From positions 1 to 56,589 of the forward strand of contig NZ_JAAGPD010000067.1 of assembly GCF_017104565.1 (NCBI RefSeq): a stretch of 56,589 nt of DNA. Reading direction: 5' to 3'. Below the pieces are notes generated by a model that was not told where the DNA came from, searched no databases, and was given only the letters and a program-made list of their open reading frames with translations. The DNA comes from Paraburkholderia sp. Tr-20389. Its GTDB lineage: Bacteria > Pseudomonadota > Gammaproteobacteria > Burkholderiales > Burkholderiaceae. Position numbers and translations under genes: made by a program. This document shows, piece after piece, positions 1-9,471 of the stretch; the stretch's first letter is position 1, and every line of letters starts with the position of its first letter.

Positions 1-82
1 TCGGAGCCGCAAGGACAAGGCAACGCGAATCACTGACTGATGGGGTACGCCTCGTCGCGCAACCGGCCGCGCGCGTCAGTCG

Positions 83-574
83 CTACAGTCCGCCGACGTC
101 GCCCATCGGCAGCGACAGGGTGCCCTGATCGATGAAGCGCGTGCCCCCCGTGATCCCGCCCGCGAGCCGGCCGCGCAGCACATACGGCAGCTGGCCCGAT
201 TGCGCGCTGTCGGCGAATGCGAAAGCCTGGCGCACGACCGTGAAGGCGGGGACCGTCAGCGGCACGCCGATCACCGTCTCGCCGAAGCGCGGCACGGTGC
301 CGATCTGGTCGCTGACGCCGGTCGCAAACTGCTTGCCGTTCAAATCGAGTTCGACGGATACGCCGCTGAAGTCGATGGGCGCTTCGTTCGGATTCTGCAC
401 GCGCAGCTTCAGATTGAAGCGCATCTCCATGCCTTGACCGGCGAGCGGCTCGATGCCCGCGACGCTCACCCGCAGCGGATCATGACCGAACATCCCCGCG
501 CAGCCGCCCAGCGACGTGAGCGCAACGAGAAGAAAGAACAAGCGGACGATAAGTGAGGCGCGGCTGGCTTTCAT
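83..574 (-). CDS. LEA type 2 / WHy-domain lipoprotein
   Basis: A 163-aa protein with a lipoprotein signal: hydrophobic residues 9-21 followed by a lipobox LGGC with Cys25 as the likely lipidation site. The body carries the LEA14/WHy pattern VQNPNEAPIDFSGVSVEL around residues 59-76, an Asn-Pro-Asn turn and alternating strands typical of this small beta-sandwich. Such proteins are desiccation- or stress-associated and sit in the periplasm, anchored in a membrane. The start is supported by AGGGA seven bases upstream. It is divergent from the TRIC-type channel gene. The substrate or partner is unknown; the family assignment is firm, the physiological role is not. Confidence 0.82.
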   Translation of the reverse strand: MKASRASLIVRLFFLLVALTSLGGCAGMFGHDPLRVSVAGIEPLAGQGMEMRFNLKLRVQNPNEAPIDFSGVSVELDLNGKQFATGVSDQIGTVPRFGETVIGVPLTVPAFTVVRQAFAFADSAQSGQLPYVLRGRLAGGITGGTRFIDQGTLSLPMGDVGGL

Positions 575-749
575 GATCGTGTCCCTACGGGAAAAGAAGC
601 GCGATTCGGTTGCGTCGTATGAATTCTAGCGGCGCGGCGCGAAGAAGCGGGCGCTTGCTCGGGCGTGAAAGCGGGGTGCGTCGCTTTGTCCATCTACGCG
701 GCGATGAATGAGACAATCGCGGCGCCCTCGACCGCGCGTAACGCTCCGC

Positions 750-1373
750 ATGAAACCCAGAATCGAAACAGTCGTCCTTGCCGCCGATCTCGCCGGCACG
801 TTCATCTTCGCGATCGAGGGCGCCGTCGCCGCGATGCACAGCGGGCTGGACCTGCTCGGCGTGATGGTGATCGCGTTCGTCGCGGCGCTCGGCGGCGGCG
901 TGACGCGTGACCTGCTGATCGGCGCGACGCCGCCCAACGCGATACGCGACTGGCGCTATCCCGCGCTGACCTTCGTCGCCGGGCTGCTGACCTTCATCTT
1001 CCATCGCGAGGCGCAAGGCTTTCCCGCGTTCTGGCTGATGGTGCTCGACGCCGCCGGCCTGTCGCTGTTCGCGGTGGCGGGCGTCGAAAAGGCGATGCTG
1101 TACCGGATCCGGCCGTTCGTCGCGGCCTTGATGGGCACGGTGACGGGCGTCGGCGGCGGGGTCATCAGGGACGTGCTGCTCACACGCATTCCGTCCGTGC
1201 TCGTCAGCGATATCTATGCGACGGCTGCGTTCGCCGGCGCGGTCGTGGTGCTGGTGGGACGCCGCTTCGGCCTGTCCCCGGCGATCGCGGGACTGGCGGG
1301 CGGCGTCGCGTGCTTCGTGCTGCGCGTGGTCGCGGCGACGCATGGATGGCATCTGCCGCGCGCGCAGGCCTGA
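750..1373 (+). CDS. Trimeric intracellular cation channel family protein (UPF0126)
   Basis: A 207-aa inner-membrane protein with about seven hydrophobic segments. It shows the internal duplication of the family, with the glycine-rich signatures GGGVTRDLLIGATPP in the first half and GGGVIRDVLLTRIPS in the second. Prokaryotic TRIC homologues form trimeric potassium-permeable channels. The start at 750 (MKPRIETV) places the first helix directly after the start. An in-frame ATG at 708 would add an arginine-rich 14-residue leader that is probably not translated. Neither candidate has a strong ribosome-binding site. It is a single gene, convergent with the GYD protein. Confidence 0.88.
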   Translation: MKPRIETVVLAADLAGTFIFAIEGAVAAMHSGLDLLGVMVIAFVAALGGGVTRDLLIGATPPNAIRDWRYPALTFVAGLLTFIFHREAQGFPAFWLMVLDAAGLSLFAVAGVEKAMLYRIRPFVAALMGTVTGVGGGVIRDVLLTRIPSVLVSDIYATAAFAGAVVVLVGRRFGLSPAIAGLAGGVACFVLRVVAATHGWHLPRAQA

Positions 1374-1421
1374 GCGCGGCGCCCGAGAAACCATCGCAGG
1401 CTGCGCGCGCAACATTGCCGG

Positions 1422-1715
1422 CTACTTCAATCCGCCGACGATCCGCTCCATCTCGTCTTCGCCAAAGGCGCGCATCGTCGAGGTCCGCACATTGCCCTGC
1501 GCCGCGACCGCGAGGCCGAGACGCGTCGTGGTTTCGTCGTCGGGCGAGTCGATCGAGATCACGAGGTCGTACGCGCCGAGCGTCCAGTTCACCGTGCCGA
1601 CCGTCACGCCCATTGCCTTGCTGGTTTCGCGAAACGCGCGCGCCCGGTTGACGGTGTCCCTGGCGGTGCGCACGCCCTGATCGGTCCAGTTGACCAGCAT
1701 GATGTAGGTAGCCAT
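1422..1715 (-). CDS. GYD domain-containing protein
   Basis: A 97-aa soluble protein starting MATYIMLVNWTDQGV, with the ferredoxin-like alpha/beta pattern of the GYD family and the segment LGAYDLVISIDSPDDE near the middle. Family members are small dimeric proteins of unknown biochemical role, found singly in many proteobacteria. The start at 1715 is chosen over an upstream ATG because GGAGG lies just before it. No operon partner is apparent, and about 450 bases without a gene follow on its 5' side. Confidence 0.85.
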   Translation of the reverse strand: MATYIMLVNWTDQGVRTARDTVNRARAFRETSKAMGVTVGTVNWTLGAYDLVISIDSPDDETTTRLGLAVAAQGNVRTSTMRAFGEDEMERIVGGLK

Positions 1716-2164
1716 GTTGTCCTCCAGAAGTGAAGTCCAGATGTGCCGCGCGTGAAGCGCCGACTCTCGATCGGGAGACGAACGCATTCACGGCGCGGGC
1801 CGTGTTCCGTGCGTGCATAAAGAGGCAAAGAGAAGGAAGACAAGGCGGCCGTGCAGAGGGAGGCAATGCGCTCGATCGGGGAATGGCCGCGGGTTGATGA
1901 CGCCCGGTTTCGCGTTGCGCATGATGGCGTATGCCGCGCACGGTCGGGCTGATGCCTGAAGGTACTGCGTCAAAAGTATAGGCGACGGTGCGTGCGTTTT
2001 CCGGCGCGATCGTCGCGAGAACGTGTGCGTTCATCCTATGCCGTGCAGCCCGGTCCATCCGTTTGCGCAGTGCGCGTATCATCTGGCGATGCGCTTTTTC
2101 ATGTGTACTCTGCATGCGTTCCGTACGGATCGCGATGCATGATCGACAACGAACCTACCTGCAT
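1716..2164. other. Intergenic stretch without recognised gene
   Basis: About 450 bases between the divergently placed GYD and thioesterase genes. Reading frames cross it on both strands, but none has a recognisable product or a ribosome-binding site. It must carry the promoters of both flanking genes. I could not identify convincing -35/-10 pairs. Confidence 0.5.
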
Positions 2165-2638
2165 ATGACCGATTCACCTGGCAACAAGCTGAAGATAGAA
2201 AGTCCGTTCATCGACCATCTCGGTGTAGAACTGATGTCGGCGGCGGATGGCGCGAGCGAAGTCGTGCTGGTGCTGCGCCCCGAGCATCTGAACACGTGGG
2301 CCGTCTCGCACGGCGGCATCACCATGACGCTCGCCGACGCCGCGCTCGCGATGGCCGCGCGCAGTCTCGCCGCCGACGGCGTCGGCGTCGTCACGGTGGA
2401 AATGAAAGTGAACTTCATGCAGCCGGGCACGGGGGAATTGCGCGCGACAGCCCGCGTGCTGCACCGCTCGACGACCATGGCCTATTGCGAAGGCGAGATC
2501 CGCGACAGCGCAGGCCACTTCGTCGCGAAGGCGCTCGGCACGTTCAAGTACATGCGGCGTCTTGCTGTCGGCCGCGAGGTTCGGCAGCAGCGTCTGCACA
2601 GCGATCCGTCGGCGAAACCGGGGCCGAGCGACGCGTAA
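2165..2638 (+). CDS. PaaI family hotdog-fold thioesterase
   Basis: A 157-aa single hotdog domain. The helix-containing motif SHGGITMTLADAALAMAAR (His49, Gly50-51, Asp58) is the substrate-site signature of PaaI/YbgC-like acyl-CoA thioesterases, and the segment VVTVEMKVNFMQPG follows as the central strand pair. It would hydrolyse acyl- or aryl-acyl-CoA in the cytoplasm. The reading frame is open upstream to 1988, but those residues look non-coding, so the start at 2165 (MTDSPGNK) is preferred; 2135 is an alternative. It lies 60 bases before the CurA-like reductase and likely belongs with the reductase-SDR-esterase run. Confidence 0.85.
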   Translation: MTDSPGNKLKIESPFIDHLGVELMSAADGASEVVLVLRPEHLNTWAVSHGGITMTLADAALAMAARSLAADGVGVVTVEMKVNFMQPGTGELRATARVLHRSTTMAYCEGEIRDSAGHFVAKALGTFKYMRRLAVGREVRQQRLHSDPSAKPGPSDA

Positions 2639-2698
2639 GCGGCCGCCGTCCCCGCCGTCCCATTCGCGCTATTCCGTATCTTCCGGAGACACACCGTC

Positions 2699-3697
2699 AT
2701 GAGCCAACTCAATCGCCAGATCCTGCTTGCATCGCGTCCGCAGGGCGCAGCATCCGTCGACAACTTCAAGCTCGTCGAAACGCCGCTCGCGCCGCTCGCG
2801 GATGGCGAGGTGCGGGTGCGCAATCACTACCTGTCGCTGGATCCCTACATGCGCGGCCGCATGAGCGACGCGAAGTCGTACGCGGCGCCGCAGCCGCTGA
2901 ACGAAGTGATGATCGGCGGCACCGCGGGCGAGGTGGTCGAGTCGAAGAACGCGGCGTTCAAGACTGGCGACAAGGTGGTCGGCATGTTCGGCTGGCAGGA
3001 GTTCGGCACGTCCGACGGCAAGGGCCTGCAAAAAGTCGACGACACGCACGTGCCGCTGTCCGCTTATCTCGGTCCTGTCGGCATGCCTGGCGTCACGGCC
3101 TGGTACGGTCTGAACAAGATCATCGCGCCGAAGGCGGGCGAGACGGTCGTCGTCAGCGCGGCGAGCGGCGCCGTCGGCAGCGTGGTCGGGCAACTGGCGA
3201 AGCAGGCGGGCGCGCGTGCCGTCGGCATCGCGGGCGGCGCTGAGAAATGCCGCTATGTCATCGAGACACTGGGCTTCGATGCATGTGTCGACTACAAGGC
3301 AGGCAATCTCTATCAGGATCTCAAGGCGGCAACGCCGGACGGCATCGACGGCTGTTTCGAGAACGTCGGCGGCGAAGGGCTCGATGCAACGCTCGCGCGA
3401 ATGAACGCGCATGGCCGCATCGCGCTGTGCGGCTTCATCTCCGGTTACGACGGCGCACCCATGCCGCTCAAGCATCCCGCGCTGATGCTTACACAGCGCC
3501 TGCTCGTGCAGGGTTTCATCGTCAGCGAGCATATGGACGTGTGGCCTGGCGCGCTCAAGGAACTTGGCACGCTCGTCGCGCAAAAGAAGTTGCACTATCG
3601 CGAGACCATTGCGCAAGGTCTGGAGCACGCGCCCGAAGCGTTCCTCGGCATGCTCAAGGGGCGCAATTTCGGCAAGCAGCTGGTCAAGCTGATCTGA
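2699..3697 (+). CDS. NADP-dependent medium-chain oxidoreductase, CurA/leukotriene B4 dehydrogenase-like
   Basis: A 332-aa zinc-independent MDR enzyme. The N-terminal domain has LSLDPYMRGRM (residues 46-56), a hallmark of the CurA/LTB4DH/YncB group. The Rossmann domain has AASGAVGSVVGQLAKQ (154-169) for NADPH binding. The length matches the family. It would reduce alpha,beta-unsaturated ketones or aldehydes. TTCCGGAG precedes the start. It sits between a thioesterase and an SDR in one direction with short gaps, suggesting a small operon for a hydrophobic or carbonyl-containing compound; the substrate cannot be read from sequence. Confidence 0.9.
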   Translation: MSQLNRQILLASRPQGAASVDNFKLVETPLAPLADGEVRVRNHYLSLDPYMRGRMSDAKSYAAPQPLNEVMIGGTAGEVVESKNAAFKTGDKVVGMFGWQEFGTSDGKGLQKVDDTHVPLSAYLGPVGMPGVTAWYGLNKIIAPKAGETVVVSAASGAVGSVVGQLAKQAGARAVGIAGGAEKCRYVIETLGFDACVDYKAGNLYQDLKAATPDGIDGCFENVGGEGLDATLARMNAHGRIALCGFISGYDGAPMPLKHPALMLTQRLLVQGFIVSEHMDVWPGALKELGTLVAQKKLHYRETIAQGLEHAPEAFLGMLKGRNFGKQLVKLI

Positions 3698-3724
3698 ACC
3701 GACGCGTGGCTGGCCGGCGCAAGC

Positions 3725-3757
3725 AATAGATCAACAATAGATCAACGTTAGATCAAC
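3725..3757 (+). repeat. Three tandem 11-bp repeats upstream of SDR gene
   Basis: Three consecutive 11-mers, AATAGATCAAC, AATAGATCAAC and GTTAGATCAAC, fill 3725-3757 and end directly before the GAGG ribosome-binding site of the SDR gene. Two units are identical and the third differs at two positions. The placement between two operon-like genes suggests either slippage-derived leader DNA or a regulator or mRNA-protein site. Confidence 0.8.
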
Positions 3758-3767
3758 GAGGAAACGC

Positions 3768-4637
3768 ATGTTCGAATTCGACGGCAAGATCGCCGTGATA
3801 ACAGGCGCGGCGAGCGGATTCGGCCGTGCATTCGCGGAGAAGGGCGCGTCGCTCGGCATGAGGCTCGTGCTGGCGGATGTCGACGAGGGCGCGCTCGCGC
3901 AAACCGTCGATGCGTTGCGCGCAGCGGGTGCAGCCGTGATCGGCGTACGCACGGATGTGTCGGATGGCGCGCAGGTTCAGGCGCTCGCCGACGCGGCGCT
4001 CGCAGCCTTCGGCAAGGTTCATCTGCTGTTCAACAATGCGGGCGTGGGCGCCGGCGGCTTCCTGTGGGAAAGCTCGGCGAACGACTGGGCTTGGGTGTTC
4101 GGCGTCAACGTGATGGGCGTCGCAAACGGTGTGCGTGTCTTCACGCCCATCATGCTCGGACAGAACGAGCCGGCGCATATCGTCAACACGGCATCGGTGG
4201 CGGGACTACTGTCGCCGCCGTCGATGGGCATCTACAACGCGTCGAAGCACGCCGTCGTGTCGCTGACGGAGACGCTGTATCACGATCTGCGCAATGCGGG
4301 CGGCGAGGTCGGCTGTTCGCTGCTGTGCCCCGCGTTCGTGCCGACGGGTATCGCGGACGCCGAACGCGCGCGCCCCGACGCGTTGCGCAACAACGCGGAC
4401 CCCACGCGCTCGCAGCTCGCCGCCGACAAGCAGCTGCAGCGTGCTGTGCGGTCCGGCAAGCTGAGCGCAAGGGACGTCGCGGCGTTGACGTTCGACGCGA
4501 TCGCCGAACGGCGCTTCTATATCCTTACGCATCCCGCCATTCTCGCGACGGTGCGGTTGCGGCACGAGGACATCGAAGAGCAGCGCAATCCAACGGATCC
4601 CTTGTCGCTGAAGCCCGAAGTCAAGGAACCCCGCTAG
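3768..4637 (+). CDS. Short-chain dehydrogenase/reductase
   Basis: A 289-aa classical SDR. It has the cofactor motif TGAASGFG (residues 12-19), NNAG (89-92), the catalytic Ser143, and YNASK giving Tyr156 and Lys160. It is longer than the minimal 250-residue SDR by a C-terminal tail. Asp38 after the second strand (VLADVDE) favours NAD over NADP. It likely oxidises a secondary alcohol or reduces a ketone. GAGG lies upstream of the ATG, right after the 11-bp tandem repeats. It is followed 86 bases later by an HSL-type esterase in the same direction. Confidence 0.92.
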   Translation: MFEFDGKIAVITGAASGFGRAFAEKGASLGMRLVLADVDEGALAQTVDALRAAGAAVIGVRTDVSDGAQVQALADAALAAFGKVHLLFNNAGVGAGGFLWESSANDWAWVFGVNVMGVANGVRVFTPIMLGQNEPAHIVNTASVAGLLSPPSMGIYNASKHAVVSLTETLYHDLRNAGGEVGCSLLCPAFVPTGIADAERARPDALRNNADPTRSQLAADKQLQRAVRSGKLSARDVAALTFDAIAERRFYILTHPAILATVRLRHEDIEEQRNPTDPLSLKPEVKEPR

Positions 4638-4723
4638 CACCCAAGCGGGCGCGTGAGCCTGTGTTCGTGGCATCATTTCGCGCTCAATTCAACCGTCAGG
4701 CGCCTGCGCGCCATGGTCCGATC

Positions 4724-5683
4724 ATGCCGTTGAACCCGAAGATCGAGCAGGTGCTCGAGATGATTGCGCGCGCAAAGCGTCCCGCGTATCACGATCTGAC
4801 GCCGCAAGCGGCGCGCGCTTCATATGAAAAGAGCGCGCCGATTCTCGAAGTACCCTCGGCACCGATGTATTCCGTCGAAGATGTGGCCGTGCCGATGCGC
4901 GACGGCGCGGCCGTCCGCGTGCGTCTCTATCATCCTGCCGAGCCGCAATGGGCGAATCCGGCGCCCGCGCTCGTCTACTATCACGGCGGCGGATTCACGG
5001 TCGGCAGCGTGGACACGCACGACGCGATCTGCCGGATGTTCGCGCGTGACGCGCAGTGCGTCGTGATGTCCGTCGACTACCGTCTCGCGCCGGAACACCG
5101 GTTTCCCACTGCCGTCGACGACGCGTTCGACGCACTGAAGTGGCTGCATGAGAACGCCGCGCTGTACGGCATCGACTCCGAGCGGATCGCCGTCGGCGGC
5201 GACAGCGCGGGCGGCACGCTCGCCACGGTGTGCGCCGTGCTCGCCCGCGACGCGGGCATTCCGCTCGCGCTGCAACTGCTGATCTATCCGGGCACGACGG
5301 GCCATCAGCAGACCGAATCGCACGAACGGCTCTCCGACGGCTATCTGCTGTCCGGCGATACGATTCAATGGTTCTTCGAGCAATACGTGCGCAACGCCGA
5401 CGACCGTCACGACTGGCGCTTCGCGCCGCTCGACGGCACGCGCGGCGCACCGCATTTTCGCGGCGTCGCGCCCGCATGGATCGCGACGGCCGAATACGAT
5501 CCACTGACCGACGAAGGTGAAGCGTACGCGCTCAAGCTGCGCGAAGCGGGCAATGCCGTCGCGTTCACCTGCTACGCGGGCATGATCCACGAGTTCTTCA
5601 AGATGGGCGGCTATGTGCCCGATGTGGCGCGCGCGCATGCCGAGGCGGCAGCGGCGTTGCGCGATGCGTTCGGCGTCGAGTGA
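4724..5683 (+). CDS. Alpha/beta hydrolase, hormone-sensitive lipase family esterase
   Basis: A 319-aa carboxylesterase of bacterial family IV. The oxyanion motif HGGGF is at 87-91 and the nucleophile elbow GDSAGG is at 159-164 with Ser161. The acid is Asp259 in YDPLTDEGE and the base is His289 in GMIHEFF. The length is typical (300-320 aa). It would hydrolyse short-chain esters in the cytoplasm. The frame is open far upstream through the preceding gene, but similarity starts at MPLNPKIEQ, so 4724 is taken as the start. It is the last gene of the thioesterase-reductase-SDR-esterase run and converges on the NRDE gene with only 12 bases between. Confidence 0.92.
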   Translation: MPLNPKIEQVLEMIARAKRPAYHDLTPQAARASYEKSAPILEVPSAPMYSVEDVAVPMRDGAAVRVRLYHPAEPQWANPAPALVYYHGGGFTVGSVDTHDAICRMFARDAQCVVMSVDYRLAPEHRFPTAVDDAFDALKWLHENAALYGIDSERIAVGGDSAGGTLATVCAVLARDAGIPLALQLLIYPGTTGHQQTESHERLSDGYLLSGDTIQWFFEQYVRNADDRHDWRFAPLDGTRGAPHFRGVAPAWIATAEYDPLTDEGEAYALKLREAGNAVAFTCYAGMIHEFFKMGGYVPDVARAHAEAAAALRDAFGVE

Positions 5684-5695
5684 GCCGGCTCGCTG

Positions 5696-6517
5696 TCAGG
5701 CGATATCGAAGGTGAAGCTGCGCTCGTAATCGCCGGGACGCTTGACGCGATGCGAGCCGTTGTCGTCGCTGCGTTCGAGTGCCGACACGCTGAGGCGTTT
5801 GTCTTGCACGACGACCTGCAATGCCGTCGTGCCTCGCGTGCCGTATTCGGGCGTATCGATGAAGGCGGCCGACAGCGCGCGTTCGCGTTCGAGCGAAATA
5901 CCCGTGGCGGGCAGTTCGTCGTCGCGTGCTACACGCGGATCGCGCATCAGGCCGATCAACGTGGCGAGCGGCGGACGGTTGTCGTCGGCAAGCGTCTGCG
6001 CGAGCTCGGCGCGCTTGCGCACGAGCTTCGGCCAGGGCGTATCGAGCACCGCATTCGAGATGCCGTGCGTGCCCGGCGCGAGCAGCGTCGGCGCGGCAGG
6101 CGAGCGGTTGCAGTACCAGGCCAGCTCGCGCCGCGTCCAGTCGCCGACCAGCAGATTGAAGCCGTTGTACATGTCGCCGTCTTGCGCGACCTGCAGCAGA
6201 TAGTCGAGCGGCGCGCCGCTTTCGATGCCGTGCTCGCCCGACAGCCAGTTGCTGACCAGCGTGCCGCGCGTCGGCGCATCGGCGCGCATTTCGCTCGGCG
6301 CGCGATAGTTGGTGAGCGCGGCGAAACGGCCGTCGCGCGTGATGCCCAGCCACGTGCCGCCGCCGACCAGATCGCGACCCGCGAGCAGATCCGGCGCGTC
6401 ATCCCACCAATGCATCGGTTCGGCTGTGCGCTTCAGAAATTCGTCGCGATTCGCCGTGAGCGTGAACAGCGGACCATCAGACGCGTCGGGACGCCAGTCG
6501 AACACGATCAGACACAT
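5696..6517 (-). CDS. NRDE family protein (TANGO2-like)
   Basis: A 273-aa protein starting MCLIVFDW, with the eponymous Asn23-Arg24-Asp25-Glu26 motif in TLTANRDEFLKR and the following WWDDAPDLLAGRDLVGGGTWLG. The N-terminal Cys2 with this motif resembles Ntn-hydrolase folds. Eukaryotic TANGO2 homologues are linked to heme handling and lipid metabolism, but the bacterial function is not established. It lies downstream of ygfZ on the same strand with a 103-base gap, so co-transcription is possible. Confidence 0.9.
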   Translation of the reverse strand: MCLIVFDWRPDASDGPLFTLTANRDEFLKRTAEPMHWWDDAPDLLAGRDLVGGGTWLGITRDGRFAALTNYRAPSEMRADAPTRGTLVSNWLSGEHGIESGAPLDYLLQVAQDGDMYNGFNLLVGDWTRRELAWYCNRSPAAPTLLAPGTHGISNAVLDTPWPKLVRKRAELAQTLADDNRPPLATLIGLMRDPRVARDDELPATGISLERERALSAAFIDTPEYGTRGTTALQVVVQDKRLSVSALERSDDNGSHRVKRPGDYERSFTFDIA

Positions 6518-6620
6518 CAGAGGAAGTCTCGTTTAGCGGAGCCGCGTGGGATACGGCGAGAATGCGTCGCGCCTGCATCGAAGGCGCTATGTCGAAGGCG
6601 CAACGCTGTGGAGCGGAAAC

Positions 6621-7670
6621 TCAGACTTCCGTCGGCAGCGCGTACGGCAAGGGCAGGAAGGTCAACGCGGGACCGTCGGCCGCGCCAAGATGGACGGTGC
6701 CGTTTTCGAGCGCGGCCAGCTTGATCTCGACGAGCGCATCGACGCCGCCATCGGGCGCGGCCGCCGTATTGACGAGCATCCCGCACGGCTGGCCCGGATC
6801 GTCCGAATGGAACAGCTCCGCGCCCGGCACGACGCTTTCTGTCTCGCCAGCGACATTCGCCAGCGACATGCGCCGCTTGATCGTGCCGCGGTACTGGCTG
6901 CGCGCGACCACTTCCTGGCCCGGATAGCAGCCCTTGCGGAAATTGACGCCGCCTAGCACGTCGAAATTGATCATCTGCGGCACGAACTGCTCGACCACGC
7001 GTTGCGTGATGCGCGGTTCGCCGGCGCGGATGTCGAGCCAGTCCCACACGGCGGGCGACACGCGGCGCAGCTTCGCTTCGAGCGAGGGCAGACGCGCCTC
7101 GACCTCGGCCTTCGGGCCGACCCAGACGTAGCGCAGACGTCCCGCTGCGTCCGGCACGCGCACCAGCGAGCCCGCCGGTCCGTTGACCTTGACGTGCACG
7201 CCGTCGGGAATCGCATCGAACACACCCGAGAGCGTCTTGCGCACATCGCCGGCGAGGCCGATGGCGAGCGTGTCGCCCGATGCGTCGCTCAGCTTCGCCT
7301 TCGCGCGCAGCACGAACATCGACAGACGTTTCTGCACGGCGGGCTGCACGTCCTTCGACACCAGCATCCGGATCGATTCGCCGTTGCACCACATCAGGAA
7401 CGACGCCAGCAGGCGGCCCTTCGGCGAGCAGTAGCCGGCGAGGCGGGCCGTTGCCGCGTCGAGGTGCTGTGTATCGTTCGTGAGTTGCGAGTGCAGGAAC
7501 GACGCGGCATCGTCGCCCGCCGCGTCGATCACGCCGAATTGCGGCAGCGGCATGAACGCGCCGCCCGCCAGCACGGCGTCGAACTCGTCGCGCGCGGGGC
7601 GCGGGAACGCAGGAAGCGATACGGAAGCAGGGACAGCAGTGCCGGGAGCAGAAGCAAGCGGTGCGTTCAT
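6621..7670 (-). CDS. ygfZ: Folate-binding iron-sulfur cluster repair protein YgfZ
   Basis: A 349-aa GcvT-like protein with the diagnostic motif KGCYPGQE at residues 246-253, including the conserved Cys248. YgfZ proteins bind tetrahydrofolate and support MiaB-type and other Fe-S enzymes, especially under oxidative stress. The length is close to the E. coli protein (326 aa) plus a short N-terminal extension rich in Ala and Pro. It is divergent from mltG, an arrangement I recall as common in Burkholderiaceae. The intergenic region of 77 bases must carry both promoters. Confidence 0.93.
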   Translation of the reverse strand: MNAPLASAPGTAVPASVSLPAFPRPARDEFDAVLAGGAFMPLPQFGVIDAAGDDAASFLHSQLTNDTQHLDAATARLAGYCSPKGRLLASFLMWCNGESIRMLVSKDVQPAVQKRLSMFVLRAKAKLSDASGDTLAIGLAGDVRKTLSGVFDAIPDGVHVKVNGPAGSLVRVPDAAGRLRYVWVGPKAEVEARLPSLEAKLRRVSPAVWDWLDIRAGEPRITQRVVEQFVPQMINFDVLGGVNFRKGCYPGQEVVARSQYRGTIKRRMSLANVAGETESVVPGAELFHSDDPGQPCGMLVNTAAAPDGGVDALVEIKLAALENGTVHLGAADGPALTFLPLPYALPTEV

Positions 7671-7747
7671 GGATTCGGGGAACAGTCAATTCTGACTTTG
7701 GCGGAGGCAAGCAAGTATTATATTGGCTTCACTCGAACCACGTTTCC

Positions 7748-8758
7748 ATGTCCCTCCTGAAGAAATGTCTCATCGCCTGCGTCCTGCTCGCGATGCTGAT
7801 CGCCGCCGCGACATACGGCGCATACCGCTGGGCTACGACACCCGTCCAACTCGCCACTCCGCAACTCGACGTCACAATCAAGTCACATAGCAGCCTGCGC
7901 AGCGTCACGACGCAGCTCAATCGCGGCGGCGTGCCCGTCGAGCCCGAGCTGTTCGTGCTCATGACCCGCGCGCTCGGCCTGCAGACGGCGCTCAAGTCGG
8001 GCAACTACGAATTCAAGCAGGGCGTCACGCCGTACGACGTGCTGCAAAAGATCGCGCGCGGCGACGTGAACGAATACGTGGCGACCATCATCGAAGGCTG
8101 GACCTTCAGGCATATGCGCGCCGAACTGGATTCGAACCCGGCGCTGAAGCACGACACCGCGAGCATGGCGGACGCGGATCTCCTGAAGGCGATCGGCGCG
8201 CCCGAAACGCCGACGGGCACGGGCGAAGGGCTCTTTTTCCCCGACACCTATCTGTTCGACAAGGACACGAGCGATCTCGACGTCTATCGCCGCGCGTACC
8301 GGCTGATGAAGCTGCGCATCGACGAAGCGTGGGCGGCACGCGCGCCGGGCCTGCCGTACAAGACGCCGTACGACGCGCTGACGATGGCGTCGATCGTCGA
8401 AAAGGAAACGGGCAAGGCGTCCGACCGTGCGATGGTCGCGGGCGTGTTCGCGAACCGTCTGCGCGTGGGCATGCCGCTGCAGACGGACCCGACCGTGATC
8501 TACGGAATGGGCGACGGCTACACGGGGCATCTGCGCAAAAAGGACCTGCAGACGGACACTCCCTACAATACGTATACGCGCATGGGCCTGCCGCCTTCGC
8601 CGATCGCGCTGCCCGGCGTCGCGTCGCTGCAGGCCGCGCTCAATCCGGCGCCGACCAGCGCGCTGTATTTCGTGTCGCGCGGCGACGGCAGCAGCATCTT
8701 TTCTGACACGCTCGGCGATCACAACAAGGCCGTCGACAAGTACATTCGAGGGCAATGA
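7748..8758 (+). CDS. mltG: Endolytic transglycosylase MltG
   Basis: A 336-aa single-pass inner-membrane protein with a transmembrane helix at residues 7-25. A LysM-like region follows, then the YceG catalytic domain with SIVEKETG, in which Glu218 is the catalytic residue. Later motifs include [22 protein letters not shown]. MltG cleaves nascent peptidoglycan glycan strands and is thought to set their length. The start at 7748 is chosen because the helix follows at once; upstream codons belong to the promoter region shared with ygfZ. Its stop codon overlaps the tmk start, implying translational coupling. Confidence 0.95.
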   Translation: MSLLKKCLIACVLLAMLIAAATYGAYRWATTPVQLATPQLDVTIKSHSSLRSVTTQLNRGGVPVEPELFVLMTRALGLQTALKSGNYEFKQGVTPYDVLQKIARGDVNEYVATIIEGWTFRHMRAELDSNPALKHDTASMADADLLKAIGAPETPTGTGEGLFFPDTYLFDKDTSDLDVYRRAYRLMKLRIDEAWAARAPGLPYKTPYDALTMASIVEKETGKASDRAMVAGVFANRLRVGMPLQTDPTVIYGMGDGYTGHLRKKDLQTDTPYNTYTRMGLPPSPIALPGVASLQAALNPAPTSALYFVSRGDGSSIFSDTLGDHNKAVDKYIRGQ

Positions 8759-9378
8759 TGGCGCGGGGAAAATTCATCACGTTCGAGGGCATCGACGGTG
8801 CGGGCAAGACCACGCATCTCGGCTGGTTTCGCGACCGGCTGGAGCAGAAGCTGGCGTCGGCGGGCCGTGCCGTGGTCATGACGCGCGAGCCGGGCGGCAC
8901 GAAGCTCGGCGAATCGCTGCGCGACATTCTGCTGCACGAGGCAATGGATCTCGAAACCGAGGCGCTGCTGATGTTCGCTGCGCGCCGCGAGCATCTCGCG
9001 CAGGTGATCGAGCCGGCGCTCGCGCGCGGCGACTGGGTGCTGTCCGACCGTTTCACCGACGCGACCTTCGCGTACCAGGGCGGCGGCCGCGGCCTGCCGC
9101 GCGACAAGCTGGAGACGCTCGAGCGCTGGGTGCAGGGCGGGTTCCAGCCGGATCTGACCGTGCTGTTCGACGTGCCGCCCGACACGGCCAGCGAACGACG
9201 CAGCGCGGCTCGCGCACCGGACCGTTTCGAGAGCGAGTCGGACGCGTTCTTCACGCGCACGCGCACCGAATATCTGCGCCGGGCAGAGGAAGCGCCGTAT
9301 CGATTCGCTATCATCGACTCGACGCGCAGCATCGTAGACATCCAGAAACAACTTGAAGAACTGATTGCATCTCTTTGA
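8755..9378 (+). CDS. tmk: Thymidylate kinase
   Basis: A 207-aa dTMP kinase. The P-loop is [12 protein letters not shown] (residues 10-21) and the signature is [18 protein letters not shown] near residue 97. The lid region [11 protein letters not shown] carries Arg residues of the E. coli-type lid. It phosphorylates dTMP to dTDP in the cytoplasm. The start is either ATG 8755 (Met-Met-Ala) or ATG 8758; the first overlaps the mltG TGA. holB follows 93 bases later. Confidence 0.96.
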   Translation: MMARGKFITFEGIDGAGKTTHLGWFRDRLEQKLASAGRAVVMTREPGGTKLGESLRDILLHEAMDLETEALLMFAARREHLAQVIEPALARGDWVLSDRFTDATFAYQGGGRGLPRDKLETLERWVQGGFQPDLTVLFDVPPDTASERRSAARAPDRFESESDAFFTRTRTEYLRRAEEAPYRFAIIDSTRSIVDIQKQLEELIASL

Positions 9379-9471
9379 TTTTCTGGTGATATAGGCCGGA
9401 CGCATAACGCTTTGCATGCTCGGCCGATACCTTGAGAATCGTCTTCAAACCATTGAATCAAAAGACAAACG

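Noticed and set aside
1204-2115. Minus-strand frame covering the GYD gene and upstream DNA
   Set aside because: It runs out of frame through the GYD gene and has no motif or ribosome-binding site.
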